DNA from: Chinchilla lanigera
Taxonomy: Eukaryota > Chordata > Mammalia > Rodentia > Chinchillidae
Direction of reading: 5' to 3'
Assembly (NCBI RefSeq): GCF_000276665.1
Contig: NW_004955423.1
Location: 4,268,153-4,332,152, forward strand
Length of the DNA stretch: 64,000 nt
Shown: piece after piece, positions 42,835 through 54,874 of the stretch
Position numbering within the stretch: position 1 is the stretch's first letter
Layout of the letters: each line of letters begins with the position of its first letter
Program-made: the position numbers and the translations under genes
Notes under the pieces: model-generated
Databases searched by the model: none
What the model was told of the DNA's origin: nothing
Seen by the model: only the letters and a program-made list of their open reading frames with translations

Positions 42835-43560
42835 ACCCTAAGAAATGACCTGCCTTCCTTAAGGAGGAATAAGATACACTTACATAGATAATCTTCACTG
42901 GCATCATGGATTCCACAGTATCTTTCAGACAGGGATGGTAGTAGTCATGACAGAGAGGAGAGTAGGCAGATAGTTTCAAAGGAATTTTTAAAAACACAAA
43001 GGGGACTTGGTAGCTTTGAAAAAAACCCAGGAATGCTTTATCTGGCAACCCCTTTTTACTCAATGTTAAGATCCCACTGGAACCGTTACGTTCCAGTCTG
43101 GTACTGTATTTCAAGATTCTAAACTCTTGATGTGTTGGCTATATTCAAGATTACATCTTTATCAACACCAAGAACAAATATTTAGTGCCAGAGACACCAA
43201 ATGAGGTACTGGGAACATAAAGATGGTTTTTGTACCACCCTACCATTTGAAGGTCATGCTGGCTTGGTTATGCTAATTTAGAAGTTTGAAAGGGAATCTC
43301 TTACACTGGGCCCCATCTTCCATCTCCTTTTCCTTTATTTCTCAGAGACAAGGATTGCATTAGTAAGTTCCTGAACGTGAGAGATTGTTAAGGTGCTTCT
43401 ACTCAAATCCTGATCTGCCCATGTCAGTCCTGATGGGGCCCATTTTCCCTCCATCTTCCAATCTTTGTGATTTGGGTCACAGTTTATATCCTTCAAGAAT
43501 TCCCAAAGGACACATTTTCTTAGGTTATAATCACAAGAAAATACAAAAATTTTATTTCAA
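42835..43560. other. Unassigned sequence
   Basis: 'caaatatttagtgccagagac' and 'gggaacataaagatgg' near 43170-43225 hint at an old LINE/MIR3 piece. No gene. Confidence 0.4.
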
Positions 43561-43574
43561 GAAAGAAAATAAAT

Positions 43575-43584
43575 TATGTATTAT

Positions 43585-43621
<37 letters not shown>

Positions 43622-43723
43622 AAACGAAGTTGCTATGTTGCCCAGGCTGACCTCAAACCTAGATCCTCCCACCTCAGCCTCCTGAGAGGTCGGGATGGTA
43701 GGTCTGCAACACTGAGCCCCGCA
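43575..43723 (-). mobile_element. B1 SINE, minus strand, with (TG)n tail
   Basis: TSD 'aagaaaataaatt' at 43562-43574 and 43724-43736. 'gttgctatgttgcccaggctgacctcaaacc', 'cacctcagcctcctgag'. The element's tail side is a (TG)17 run at 43586-43619, so the poly-A tail became a (CA) microsatellite. Confidence 0.85.
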
Positions 43724-43759
43724 AGAAAATAAATTTTAATTAAATATCTTCACATGGAA

Positions 43760-44640
43760 GATGTTCCACATCTTTAGTCACTAAAGAAATGCAAATGTAA
43801 AAGTCACAATGAGATGCCACTTCACGCCCACTAATATGACTATAATTAAAAAGATAATAAGTTTTGGCCAGGCATGATGAAAACGAAATCTTCATACCTT
43901 GCTAGTGGGAATATAAAATGGTGCTGCCATTTTGGAAAATAGTTTGACAGCTCCTCAAAATGTTAAATGGAGCACTGCCCATGACCTATCAATTCCCCTG
44001 TTAGGTATGCACCTAAGAAAAATGAAACGTATCTCCATCCAAAAACCTATACACAAATGTTCATAGCAGCTCTTACACACAATGTTTCAAAAACAGAAAA
44101 TCACCTAAATGTTCCTCAGCTAATGAAAATGGATAATAAAACTTGGTACGTCTAGTTCCAGTTTGCAAGATGAAAAAATTCTAAAGAGCTGTTTCACAAC
44201 AGTTTGAATATATATAACTCTACTGAATAGTACACTTATATGGCACATCTGTACAACTGAATGTTATTTGGTAACAAAAAGGAGTCAAATAGTGACATAT
44301 GCCACAACATGGCTAAACCTTAAAAATACTGTACTCTGTGAAAGAAGTCACAAAGGGCCATAAATTACTATGATTCCATTTATATTAAATGTCTAGAATG
44401 GGCAAATCTACAGAGATTAGTGTTTGTCAGGGGCTGGTGGGATTACAGAGGATGAGTAATGATTTCCCATGGGTATGAGGTTTCTTTCTGGTACATAAAA
44501 TGTCTAAAAGTGATTTGGTCATGGTCGCATTGTTCTGTGAGTATACTAAACATCATTAATTGTATAATTTAAATGGGCCAATAGTATGGTACATGCATTG
44601 TCAATAAACTAGTTAAAATATATATGAAAAATTGAGTTAC
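43760..44640 (+). repeat. Old LINE-1 (L1M) relic
   Basis: 'ctaaagaaatgcaaatgtaaaagtcacaatgagatgccac', 'gtgggaatataaaatggtgc', 'gttcatagcagctcttacac' and 'gaaagaagtcacaaaggg' follow the ORF2 3' end and UTR. A partly repeated block at 44145-44235 looks like a misplaced copy of its own terminal sequence. Confidence 0.7.
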
Positions 44641-44649
44641 TAGCTGGGT

Positions 44650-45585
44650 CCTTAAGCTAAAGTCCTGATGTTTTATGTTTGGCTTAGCAAAATTCCTTCC
44701 ACTTTGGGGTCTGTATTACACCACTGTTTCCTTTTAAGGATCTGATACACTTGAAATCCTCCCTACCTCCCTTAATCTTCCTGGTTGCTCTGTAGGGCTA
44801 GGACTATATTCAACAGGTATCCTATGCTCCTGGGGGCAGGGTTCCAAAGTCATCTAGGTAGAAAAGAAGCCAGAGAGAAATTCTAACAGAGCGTTCATCT
44901 GCCTTTATTAACAGCAGCAAACAAAGCTTCATTTTGCAATGAAAGGTTTTGTCATACACAGGGATAGGATAGGAAACTAGAGTGAAAAACTAAATGACCA
45001 CATAAGCTAGAACACTTCCACAAACACTATGATCTGGCTATATGTACAAAGCTGATTATGAATACTAGACAATGTCCTTAAATTGGAGAAGAAAGATGGC
45101 TTGAGAGGACCAGAGACATACTCAAGAGTCCACGTGACGTCTTCAGAAGAGTCTTTCCATTTGTGTTTTCATTTTAAATCAAAAAGAAAATGAATAATAC
45201 ATACTGGACGATGTGCACAACCTGTTCTTATCAATATGGTACCCAGGGCTGCATTTATGACTAAAGGGGCACCAAGTATTCTCCATCTGCAATAGTACTC
45301 ATGGCACCCTAGCAAGCGCAGACAGCAACCATCAAGTGCGATTTAAGGTATTTTCATCAGGGACAACCTTGATGTCATGACAACATGACCTGACAAGCAG
45401 CAGAATAATGTACTACAATAACTGCTCCAGACTTACGAGAAAAGGACTCAGACATGACATACTGTGCATACAATCAAGCCAAGCAAAGGGCAAATGAACA
45501 TAATGCATAGAACATACTCACAAAGGTATGTTCTAGACATTAACTACAGAACGAAGATTTTCTATTAGCAGTGCAAAAATGACAG
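44650..45585. other. Unassigned sequence, no gene seen
   Basis: No repeat family or domain is recognised. Confidence 0.45.
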
Positions 45586-45590
45586 AAAAG

Positions 45591-45851
45591 TAGTGGGAAT
45601 TGCTCAGTGGCAGAGTACTTACTTAGTATGTCCAAGGCCTTATATTCAATCCCCAATACAGAAAAAGGAAAAGAGCTGGGCATAGTGGTGCATATACCTG
45701 TAATCCTAGCACTTGGGACCGAGAGACAGGAGGATTGTTGCAAGTTCAAGGCCAGCATGGGCTACATAGTGAGTTCGAAACTAGCCTGGACATAGGGAGA
45801 TCCTGTCTCAACCATCCGTTCCCCAAAAATAAAAAAACAGAAAAAGGAAAA
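45591..45851 (+). mobile_element. Old ID SINE with a duplicated-type B1 in its tail
   Basis: ID-like 45591-45670: 'gtgggaattgctcagtggcagagtacttac', 'attcaatccccaatac'. B1 at 45673-45837: 'gagctgggcatagtggtgc', 'gttcaaggccagcatgggc', 'gttcgaaactagcctggac', 'gagatcctgtctcaac'. The 14-bp 'acagaaaaaggaaa' at 45659-45672 and 45838-45851 shows that the B1 inserted in the ID tail. Confidence 0.85.
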
Positions 45852-45854
45852 CAA

Positions 45855-46370
45855 CAAAGCAAAAATCTGAGACAACGTTAAAAAAGTTATGTTCAAACTG
45901 TTTTCAAAGTAGTATAAATAAGTCATTTCTATTAACTAGTGACTTTCTTCAACAGTCTAACACTGAGCTGTTGCATAAAGAGAACTTTAAAACTTTTCCA
46001 CATCTATAAGAACTAAATTAGCAAACATATTTCTGTTCCTGCTTCTAGCAATAGCCGAATTAGATATATACATAATATTGATTTCAGTCACTCTGAAATG
46101 CTAACCCTATCTTTAAATAAACATTAGATCTCTAGCAAGAAAATTCTCAGTCATTAAAATTATAACTGAAGGACTGCTCATGGGACAGCTCTGGTTTGAC
46201 AGGGTCTGATAATCCAGTTAGCAAGGCAGGCCATCCAATCCATTCTATGCTTCTGAATCGTGCATTTATGCAAACAAGTATTCTGCTTTATCAAAGTCAA
46301 AAACTCATACATACTTAGAACATATTTAGACCCAAGGCAACAGGTGTACCCTTTATTAAAAATCTTTTTT
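45855..46370. other. Unassigned sequence
   Basis: AT-rich. No gene or repeat is recognised. Confidence 0.4.
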
Positions 46371-46375
46371 CTTAA

Positions 46376-46541
46376 TGCCGGGCATGGTGGCGCACGCCTG
46401 TAATCCTAGCACTTGGGAGGTTGAGGCAGGAGGATCGTTGCACGCTCAAGACCAGCCTGGGCTACAAAGTGAGCTCAAGGCCAGCCTGAACTACATAGTG
46501 AGACCCTGTCTCAAAAAGACTAAAAAAAAAAAAAAAAAAAA
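46376..46541 (+). mobile_element. B1 SINE, duplicated type, near consensus
   Basis: 'gccgggcatggtggcgcacg', 'aagaccagcctgggctacaaagtgag', then the second copy 'ctcaaggccagcctgaactacatagtgag', 'accctgtctcaaaaag', A tail. The least diverged B1 in the window. Confidence 0.95.
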
Positions 46542-46614
46542 ATTTTTTTTCTTTTTGGGGAGAGTTGGGGGTTGGGGATCAACCTCACATTAAAACAAAA
46601 ACAAAAAACCAAAA

Positions 46615-46965
46615 TCAGGAGGCGGTGTACCACAGGCTTGTTATCTCACCTACTTGGGAGGCTGGCACAGGAGGATCACAAACTCGGGCCCAGGCTGAGC
46701 AGTTAAGAAAGATCCTGTTTTGCCGGGTGTGGTGGCACACAACTATAATCCCAGCCTTTGGGAGACTGAGGCAGGAGGAGCACCTCGAATTCAAGCACAG
46801 CCCTCACTACACAGTGAGATCCTGTCGCAAAAACACCAAAACAAAATAAAACAAAACTGATCCTACCTCAAAATTTAAAAAGTTAAGAAAAGGCTGAGAA
46901 GTAGCTCAATAGCAGTTTGCCTAGCATGTGTGAGTCCCGGGGGTCAATCCAGAGTACCTCAGTAA
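46615..46965 (+). mobile_element. Old B1-ID composite SINE split by a second B1
   Basis: Outer element: 46615-46720 (B1 part, 'acttgggaggctggcacagg') resumes at about 46857 ('gatcctacctcaaaa') and continues as ID ('ggctgagaagtagctcaatagc', 'gtgagtcccgggggtcaatcc'). Inner B1 46721-46850: 'gccgggtgtggtggcacac', 'gagatcctgtcgc'. The short flank 'gatcct' repeats on both sides. Confidence 0.75.
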
Positions 46966-46969
46966 AAAG

Positions 46970-47210
46970 GAAAGGTGTTTTGGCAAAAGAACATTCATCA
47001 TATTAATATTCATTTAAATTTTAATGATCTTGTAGTATTAGCTGCACTTATTTGTGATTGTTTTTATAACTGCGTAAGAGGTATGAGCATGTCTATCTCA
47101 TGTTTGTACATACCTGGCACAACTAAGCAAAGCTAATGTATGTCAACAAAATGAGTTTTGCTCAAAACTCTTAAAGGAAAGAAATTCATTCATGGGCTAG
47201 TTGATAAGCA
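46970..47210. other. Unassigned sequence
   Basis: Nothing recognised. Confidence 0.4.
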
Positions 47211-47215
47211 TTACT

Positions 47216-47311
47216 GGGGCTAGGGATTTAGCTCAGCAGCACAGAGCCTGCCTGGCAAGAACGACATCATGAGTTCAAATCTCGGTACCGGAAAAAAAAA
47301 AAAAAAAAAGA
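47216..47311 (+). mobile_element. ID-type SINE, full length
   Basis: TSD 'gataagcattact' at 47203-47215 and 47312-47324. The body has 'agctcagcagcacagagcc' and 'catgagttcaaatctc'. Confidence 0.95.
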
Positions 47312-47369
47312 GATAAGCATTACTATAAGCAATAATATGGGAGTAAGTTTGATTGTGTTAATTTATTCA

Positions 47370-47870
47370 AAAAACATCTGAATTCCTACTGTGTGTGAGG
47401 CACCAGGAAACTGTCGAACAAGACAACTTAAGCTTGCGTGGGCCTGGGAAACTATTTACAGAGGTAAGTAAATGTAACATGTGTCATGCTGGAGATGGAT
47501 GAGGTCCTACGGAAAGAGCAGAGGGATCTCCTTTAGGGGTTAAAGAAGTCTACTTGGAGAATATGACATTGAAGTTAACAGGAAGGGAAGGAAAAGAAGT
47601 TTGTCAGACAAAAGTGCAATGCCAGAGCAGGAGAGTGTGCTAGGCAGGGGACAAGCTAGAAGCAAGGCTGAGATCACAAATCCTTGCAGATCAGAAGAAC
47701 AGAAAGGTTCTGTGGGGCCTGAGTGTGTGGAAGGCAGTGGGGCGGGGTGGTCCAGCCGCAGCTCTGGACTGGAGATGGCGACCAGGATCTCCTCGGGCAA
47801 GGTTCTTGATTTCTTAAGGGGTCAAGCTTTTAACTTCTTACTAAGGAGTTGGAAAAACAACGAGAGAAGT
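47370..47870. repeat. L3/L2-like ancient LINE relic
   Basis: 'tcctactgtgtgtgaggcaccaggaaactgtcgaacaagacaac', then 'gccagagcaggagagtgtgc' and 'cagatcagaagaacagaaagg' follow the order of the common ancient LINE also seen at 29635-30090. Confidence 0.5.
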
Positions 47871-47889
47871 CCCCAGGGGAGTTAAGGAC

Positions 47890-49240
47890 ATCCCTTACAC
47901 ACTATTTTGTTCTGTAACAACCTCTCAAGTTTCAGTGTGTAGGGAGCACCCAAGTTCAGAGGCAGGGAAGGCAGCTGGCCATGATGGCGGCCACAGCTAG
48001 TCAGCTCACTGGTGAGATGCAAGGAGTATCAGATAAAATGTAAGAATTCAAGACAGAATTGAGAAGACTTAACAGTTCTTTGCAGGTGGAGCTAACTGAA
48101 AAGGATATTTTATGAGAACTGTTCAAGTGGTGTCTTTCACAAAGTAGAAGAATTGCAAATCCTTGTAAATTGAAGACCACCTGTATTCAAAGACTGCTTT
48201 GTACAAGCTGTTTGGAAAAGTGTTTTTGTTTTCCTTGTCATTTCAAGGAAATGTCATTTGTTTCCCTGTCATTATGAAGTTTTTTTTAAAAAACAAAAAT
48301 GTAACTGACTTGCATAATCACTCACACCCAGAGGCGGCAATATTCAAAACAAGTCTGTGTTCTTTCTGGAAAGTTTTGGTTCAAAGACAAAAAACAGAAA
48401 ACAGACAAATCTTTTGATCCTCACCGTTGACACAATGCTTCAGTGTAAATGCAAGCACTACTTAAGACCTTTCTTTGATGGGACAAAGGCCAAGAGCTCA
48501 GGGCACAGCAAGCAGTTAAGTTTAAGAGGCTTGGCCTCTACACTTTATGCCATAGGAACAGGGATTTAAATATCAAACGAACTAGGAACTCAAGTTCAAA
48601 TGACGGATGCACCTGGCAAATTTAACCCAGCATAAAACCGCTCCATGCAAATTCATAATTTTCTAAGGACAAACAACTCTGGGAAATTTTTCCCGTGACC
48701 CACCTCCCCATGAACATCTTTAATGTTTCAAAAATGCTTAAAAACCGGAACAAAGCAATTTTAAAATCTCAAAGGGTCAGAGCAACTGGAATTGGTTTAA
48801 GAATGCATTATACATGAAAGACACCATGGCTTTCTTTATAAACAGGGAATCTTCTTCACACCAAAGCACAAGAAAACAAAGGAAGAGCTAAACCAACACA
48901 GACCACAGAATACATCACATGAAAGGAAATTCATGTCTGCCCTATTCTGCAACAGAAAAAAACTCAAATAAACAGTCTTAGTTTTCATAGGCTCCCAAAA
49001 TGCAAGCAGTAGAAAAAAGAGAAGCCCTATCACTTTTAGTAAAAGAAAGGAGAAGTTTATTAATATTCCAGGTTATTAGGATTACTAAGGAGGCAAACAG
49101 AGGCAGAGGGTCTTTAGCCACCTTCCCCTGCCTCTGTTTCCACACTGCCCAGGCCACCACCCACCGGGGTACTTCGTGAGCTTCATTCTGGGGCTGCTTC
49201 TGCTTCTGCAACTGCCACTGCCTCTTCCTCCAGCTGCCCT
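47890..49240. other. Repeat-poor unassigned sequence
   Basis: Open frames of 60-77 codons on both strands show no domain. No supported exon. Confidence 0.45.
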
Positions 49241-49244
49241 AGCC

Positions 49245-49490
49245 AGAAACACTATGTACATCGGCACTCGTCTGTTTTATTTAATCAATACTTGTGTTGC
49301 ACTTACTATGTAAAGTTCTAAATGCTTCCCATGTAAAAGGCCACCGAATCCTCACAGCAATCATATGAAGCAGACACTATTACTCTTGTACACACAGGGA
49401 ACTGAAGCTCAGAAAGGCTGTACCACTTGCCCAAAGTCAAACAGCTTCTGACAGCTGAGACCTGAGTCTATTCTTAATCGGGTAACTATG
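49245..49490 (-). repeat. MIR SINE relic, nearly full length
   Basis: 'acttactatgtaaagttctaaatgc', 'cctcacagcaatcatatgaagcagacactattactc', 'gggaactgaagctcagaaaggctgtaccacttgcccaaagtcaaacagcttctgac'. Confidence 0.85.
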
Positions 49491-49854
49491 GAGCCACAAA
49501 AGTTATTTTAATTGTCTTTCCTATTTCTTTTATCTCCATATTCTCTTTAAATGAGGATTTATTACTTTTATATTAACAAAGAACTACAGCAACTCATTTT
49601 TACTCTGAAACAGCAAACCAAACAATAAATAGAAACAAAAGCCTCAAATATCTCATCCATGAAATCATAGGGAAAAAACACCTCCCTCCTCCACTGGAGG
49701 CCAAGGGGTGGACCAGATGATCACTGGCTCATTTGTCACAATAAGTTCTTCAGCCACAAACCCTTCTTCCCCATGACACAGCCAGTACAGGGAGCGGGGA
49801 ACCGAGACAGGCAGCAATTACATGTGCTCTGGGAAACCCACCTTGGGATCACTG

Positions 49855-50030
49855 GTCTAGGTTTCTAAGCTCTATAACCTGGAATAAACTGTTTGGGCTT
49901 TGCAAGCTTCAGTTTTCTTCCCTGACAAGTGGGAACCATTAGACCTGTCTCCCAGAGTCAATATACATAAAACACTTAAAAACACAGAAAGTACCCAGCA
50001 CAGATTAAGAGGTCAAAAAATGATAATCCT
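49855..50030 (+). repeat. MIR SINE relic
   Basis: 'gctctataacctggaataaactg', 'cttcagttttcttccctgacaagtgggaacc', 'aaacacttaaaaacacagaaagtacccagcac'. Confidence 0.65.
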
Positions 50031-50286
50031 GAGAAACAGATGGTCCAAACATTTGATTTAGATTATTCCTGGAGTAGAGCAACCTATAACCCAAAACTTT
50101 CATCAAATCAAATCAGAGACCAATATTTTCCACTAACGCCTTGGTAAGCAATAAGACCTGACAGGATTAGAGACCATATTTGGACTACAAAGAAATGGTT
50201 AAGTCCAGAGGCTGGAATCTCAGTGCTATGTTGTGATGTAAGAAAATAACTACAACGTTAGGGGCTATAGGACCCTCATTTGACTC

Positions 50287-50458
50287 TTTTCTTCCCAGTA
50301 CTGAGATTTGAGTCCAGGGTTACTCCACAATTGAGCTATTTCTTATTCTTATTCTGAAACAGGGTCTTGCCGATGAATTTCCCAGGCTGGGCTCCACTGT
50401 CCTGCCTCAGTCTCCCAAAGTGCTGGGATTACAAGTGTATACCACAACACCCAGCTAT
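50287..50458 (-). mobile_element. B1-ID composite SINE, minus strand
   Basis: ID part 50287-50340 ('cccagtactgagatttgagtcc', 'caattgagctatt'). B1 part 50352-50458 ('gaaacagggtcttgcc', 'gaatttcccaggctgggctc', 'agtgctgggattacaag'). The B1 segment occurs once. Confidence 0.8.
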
Positions 50459-50469
50459 GTTCTTTTAAA

Positions 50470-50580
50470 GAGGAGACAATTGAGGCTTACAGAATTTAGC
50501 TTACTTTCCCAGGGTCACAGAGTCAGGAAAGGGCAGAGATGGTATTTTACATGGGCTTCTCCAGCACAAAGCTTGTGACT
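50470..50580 (-). repeat. MIR SINE relic
   Basis: 'gaggagacaattgaggcttacagaatttagcttactttcccagggtcacagagtcaggaaagggcagag'. Confidence 0.75.
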
Positions 50581-50930
50581 GAGTGGTGCATACATACCCT
50601 GTGACCTCAGAGGTAATTTCTGGCCGCCGTTTCCTGGAAGTTTCACATTCTCTACCACCTGGGCCAAGGATGGCAGCCTCTCAAAAGTGCCGAGGGGTCC
50701 TGGTAGCACTGCTCCATCAGTCCAGCTTTAAAAGGATCTGTCCCTTGTGTGGAACTAAAACCATCTCCCTGCAACTTCCCCTGACTGAAGATCTTCATAT
50801 CTGCAGCAAATGAAGTTTCCTGTCAAAGCTCTTATTGATAACTTTACAAGGAGAAATGGAGGTTGTTAAAAGAAAACTCTTTTAATGTACACACCTTTTC
50901 TCTAAGTGGACATGTAAGGTAAGAGCTAAG

Positions 50931-51034
50931 GGGGCTGGGGATTTAGCTCAGTGGCACAGTGCCTGCCTGGCAAGCACGGGGTCGTGAGTTTGATTCCTGG
51001 TACTGTAAAAAAACAAACAAACAACAAAAAAAAA
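50931..51034 (+). mobile_element. ID-type SINE, full length
   Basis: 'ggggctggggatttagctca', 'gtggcacagtgcctgcctgg', 'gtgagtttgattcctggtac', then an A/C-rich tail. No clean TSD is seen, because the flank is A-rich to 51095. Confidence 0.9.
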
Positions 51035-51404
51035 GCTTTAAAAAAAAATTTTAAAAAAATAAAATCTACTTACTTCACCAAAAAAAAAAAAAAAGGACCT
51101 AAAAGGTCTGGGGTTGGTACACTTACTGCGGAGAAAGATGAAGATGGGCCTATCTTTGTTTAGTTATCACATGGAGGTTCATGTATCCATATTTTTGTTA
51201 AAATAATTCAGTTTCCTTAATTTTTAGCCTAACAGGTTTAATTAAAAATGTTACTGATCACAAAAGGATCAGAGAGGGTCTTCCAGAAAAGCTTAAATTA
51301 CACATTTTCTTTATTTTCAAATGGTTTAAGATATAAGCCTGCTGTAAGTAGGAGATCTGGAGCATTTCCTTCCCAGCACTGATAAAGGAAAGAGGCATTC
51401 ATCT

Positions 51405-51515
51405 CCTAGTGAGTGGCCTTCAAGCCAAACTCGCTGCATGGCCTTTAGTTTCCATCTATAAAGTGGGAAAATAACACCTGGCCAACAGTTTTTTGAAATT
51501 GCTATAAAATGTTGA
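51405..51515 (+). repeat. MIR SINE relic
   Basis: 'aaactcgctgcatggcctttagtttccatctataaagtgggaaaataacacctggcc'. Confidence 0.65.
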
Positions 51516-51519
51516 TTTT

Positions 51520-52427
51520 TGACCTTCCTGTTACTGCCTTCCAAAGTACATATGCTAATTACTCATCTAGAATCAAATACTAAAAAGGCAGGGAAATTTA
51601 CTGTTGCAAGTACATAAAATATTTTATACATTGGCTATAAACAATTATAAAATTCAATTATAAATTATTTTGGTGCACAGTATTTTCACAGGGTACTGAC
51701 AATATAATTTTTGCCATTTTAAAATTTTCACCTCACTGTTTATAATGCACTATTCTAGTATCTAGATCTCCTACTGAGCATTCCTGGCAGGATGACCACA
51801 AGCTCTCTTTTCAATAAGCAAATGGTCAGAACAAAGTCATCACGACAAGGCAAGCAGAAATTAGTGACTACCAATCTTTTCATAAGAGCAGTTATTAAAG
51901 CATTATGGTTTACATTTATAAAAGCAAAGACAATCCATGATGATGTCTGGTATTTTTGGGGGGTAGGGGGTAAAAGCTCAAGGTTGCACATAATCCTCTT
52001 TCCCTATTTTTAAGGTAATGAAAGGATTATTTCTTTACTCCATTCAATGCCAAATCATTTCTCACTCAAGTAATTTTCACAGCTGTACCTGAGAAGCAAA
52101 AAGGCAGACAGAATGTTACACTGTGAATTTCAGCAAGTTACAAACACAGGGAAGAAAGGGACGGAAGGCAGCAAAGGCACCTGGGCCATCACCAGTAACT
52201 GCTCAGACCTCTGAACCAAGATAGTAACAGTTCCCGGAATTCTCATCTTGTACCTCCTGATATTACCCTCCAGACAGTAAGGCTCACTCAAAAATGAGCA
52301 TGAAAAAGAAAAAAATTCAGTACCCTCAATCCCCACATCTGCTGAATTCATCCACTAATACGTTTTGTACTGTAAATAATAAAAATTTAATGACATTTCG
52401 AGATTATCTTAATAAGCATCTTGATTT
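51520..52427. other. AT-rich unassigned sequence
   Basis: No gene or repeat is recognised. Confidence 0.45.
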
Positions 52428-52436
52428 CTGGCCACT

Positions 52437-52538
52437 TTTTTTTTTTTTTTTTTTCTGTTTGGTACTGGGAATTGAGCTCAGGGCCTGCACTTGCCAGGCA
52501 GGTACTGTAGCACTGAGCTATACTCCGGACCTCCAGCC
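52437..52538 (-). mobile_element. ID-type SINE, minus strand
   Basis: TSD 'ctg(g/a)ccact' at 52428-52436 and 52539-52547. T tail, 'ggtactgggaattgagctc', 'cttgccaggcaggtactg', 'gagctatactccgg'. Confidence 0.9.
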
Positions 52539-52549
52539 CTGACCACTCT

Positions 52550-54525
52550 TTCTTTTAAAACATCTAAAATGAAAATATTCTAAAGAATATGTTTTTAAAT
52601 CTACTCATAATACCCTAAGCAACAATTCTATTTGTATGTTCCCTTCCAAATTGGGATAAACTTTACACAGTTGTAGTAATCAGTGTATTGTGAAAGAATT
52701 CTTTTTTATATATTTTCACACCTTCTAATTGGTTTCATTTATATCAAAATGTTTACTTCTGTTAGTTTTAAACAGAATGATACTACTGTGTTTCCTAACT
52801 TCAGTAAAGTTTTCTTGTTCTAGTAAGACATACTAAAAGGGAGACCTATCATTTTTCACCAAGAAGTGCAGAAAAAAGGCACGTGCTTTTAGAAACTCCC
52901 TTCTTTCAGAAGACTATTAAAAAACCTTACTTATCATTTGTTTACCTGAATCCTCCAGGTAAGTAGCAAAAGATAAAAGTCCTGATTTTATAGGCTAATA
53001 AACTAGCATTTATAAAATTTAGGATTTTCCTGATAACACTTGAGAGGTTACTCAGCACTAAAACTACTTTTTTAAATCAACACTTCATCTGTGTGCATTA
53101 AGCCATGTCACTTTCTTAAGCCTTAGTTTGATTTACACTGTAAGCTCAAATCAATTCAGAATACATCATCTCTTTACCTATTTGATGGATACTGCCCCCA
53201 ACATCTCCTTTCTACCATATCAAAAGGCAGAGAGAGTTTGGACAAAACAAAAATCTCTCACAAGTTTTGTTGATAAAACTATATTTTAAAACTAATTTTC
53301 AAGTGATCTTAATCTGTTCATTATTTTTTTGAAAGACAAGGAAGAGGTCTGGTGAAATCTGAATTAAGAAGAAAACTTTGCCTAGCCCTTGGTGAGAGGA
53401 CAAGAGAGAGAGGGAGGGAGGGAGGGAGGGACAGACGGACGGAGGGAGAGAGAGGACTGTGTGGATATAGACATAGGCACTCTTGGACATACTAGATAGC
53501 CAACATTTATGTCATCTGCTTAACGTGTATCTCTCAATTATGCACATATATTCTGGTGTCTTGTTCCAATTTTTAAAATGTAGTATATTAGGTTTTATTT
53601 TCTAAGGTTAGAAAGATGACTGAAATTTTCCCATTGTATAATCATGCTGGAATCTTTGATCTCTAATGCTGAGTTCATAGTCAGGCTACTTAGTTTATTT
53701 TGAGAAAGCAAATCCTTCCTGTTGTTTCTCAGGAAATGGAAGAAAACATTCACAGAGTACGTTTTAATTTCAATTTTAAATGGTTTAAGATTTTAAATTA
53801 TGTTTTACTTTGAAGAATATTTAATTATGGGAAGAAATTAAGACTTTTAGAAAGAAATTAGGTAGAGAGAGAACAGTGTTCTCAGGCTTTCGCTAAGAGT
53901 AAATTTCATAAAAATGTCTCACAAAAAGCTGTTACACCCTGTTTCTTCCTGTGAAGAATTTTCCAAGCATGAAGTTGTATAATAACATAATAGAGAAAAA
54001 CATAAATACCCAAGGTTTCTTTCAAACCTGTCAGAGCATAGTGAAAGATCAGAGGCTTAATTTTTAGAAGTGTCCTATCACCTACTTAGGTTTGTTAAAT
54101 TATTACAATAATATCTGGAGCCACTTACCTGACCTCGGTTCACTTTTCAATGCCAACCACACCTCTGGGGCTATGAGATCTTACCCCTGTTTTTAAAATG
54201 ATGAGTAGACAACTAATGGTTTGAAGAGTAAACCTGCCAGCAGCAGAAAAGACACAACTCTACAGTGTGATGAAATGCTTCCAACTCTTCCCAATTTCTC
54301 TGTAGACAAACTCAACGTGTAGTGAAAGAGGTGACAAGGAGAAAGGACTCCTAAGGCAACATGCAAGAAATATTTTAACTTTCTCCAACCATTCAATTCT
54401 TTTCTACAACACCACACTTTCAAGAGAAAAAAAGTCCTGTGAAAAAGAAAATACAGAGAGAAAAAACAACAGAAATGAATGCAAAACCATCCTCTCCCTT
54501 ACCATATTAATCAGCATTCCCACTG
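52550..54525. other. Long repeat-poor AT-rich stretch
   Basis: About 2 kb with no interspersed repeat recognised apart from a (gggа)-type purine repeat at 53403-53455. No coding evidence. Confidence 0.5.
53403..53455. repeat. Purine simple repeat
   Basis: GA and GGGA units with two 'acggac' breaks. Confidence 0.95.
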
Positions 54526-54529
54526 CAGG

Positions 54530-54870
54530 GGAAAAAAAAGCTTGACATATACAGCTCCAAGGAGGAAATGGCTTGTGTGGCTCCTAAAAGAGGTTTCAGT
54601 GCACGGTAAGCTGGCTCCATGGCAGGAACATCATGCCAGAAGGGTGTGGTGGAGTAAAACTGCTCATTTCATGGTACCCCGGAAGCAGAGCACAGGGGGA
54701 AGAGTGCCAGCAAGAGATAAACCCTCCAAATATATGTCCTCAGTGACCCACCTCCAACTTAACCGGACCCCACCTCCTAATAGCACATGCAGCTATGAAC
54801 AGCAGTGATCGGTCCACTGATAAGTGTATCACCCCATGACACAATCCCCTCCCCAACATTTTCATAATCC
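54530..54870 (-). mobile_element. MaLR-type solo LTR
   Basis: 'gctggctccatggcaggaac', 'caagagataaaccctcc', 'caacttaaccggaccccacctcctaatagcac', 'gatcggtccactgataag'. Same class as 11635-12085. Confidence 0.65.
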
Positions 54871-54874
54871 AGTC

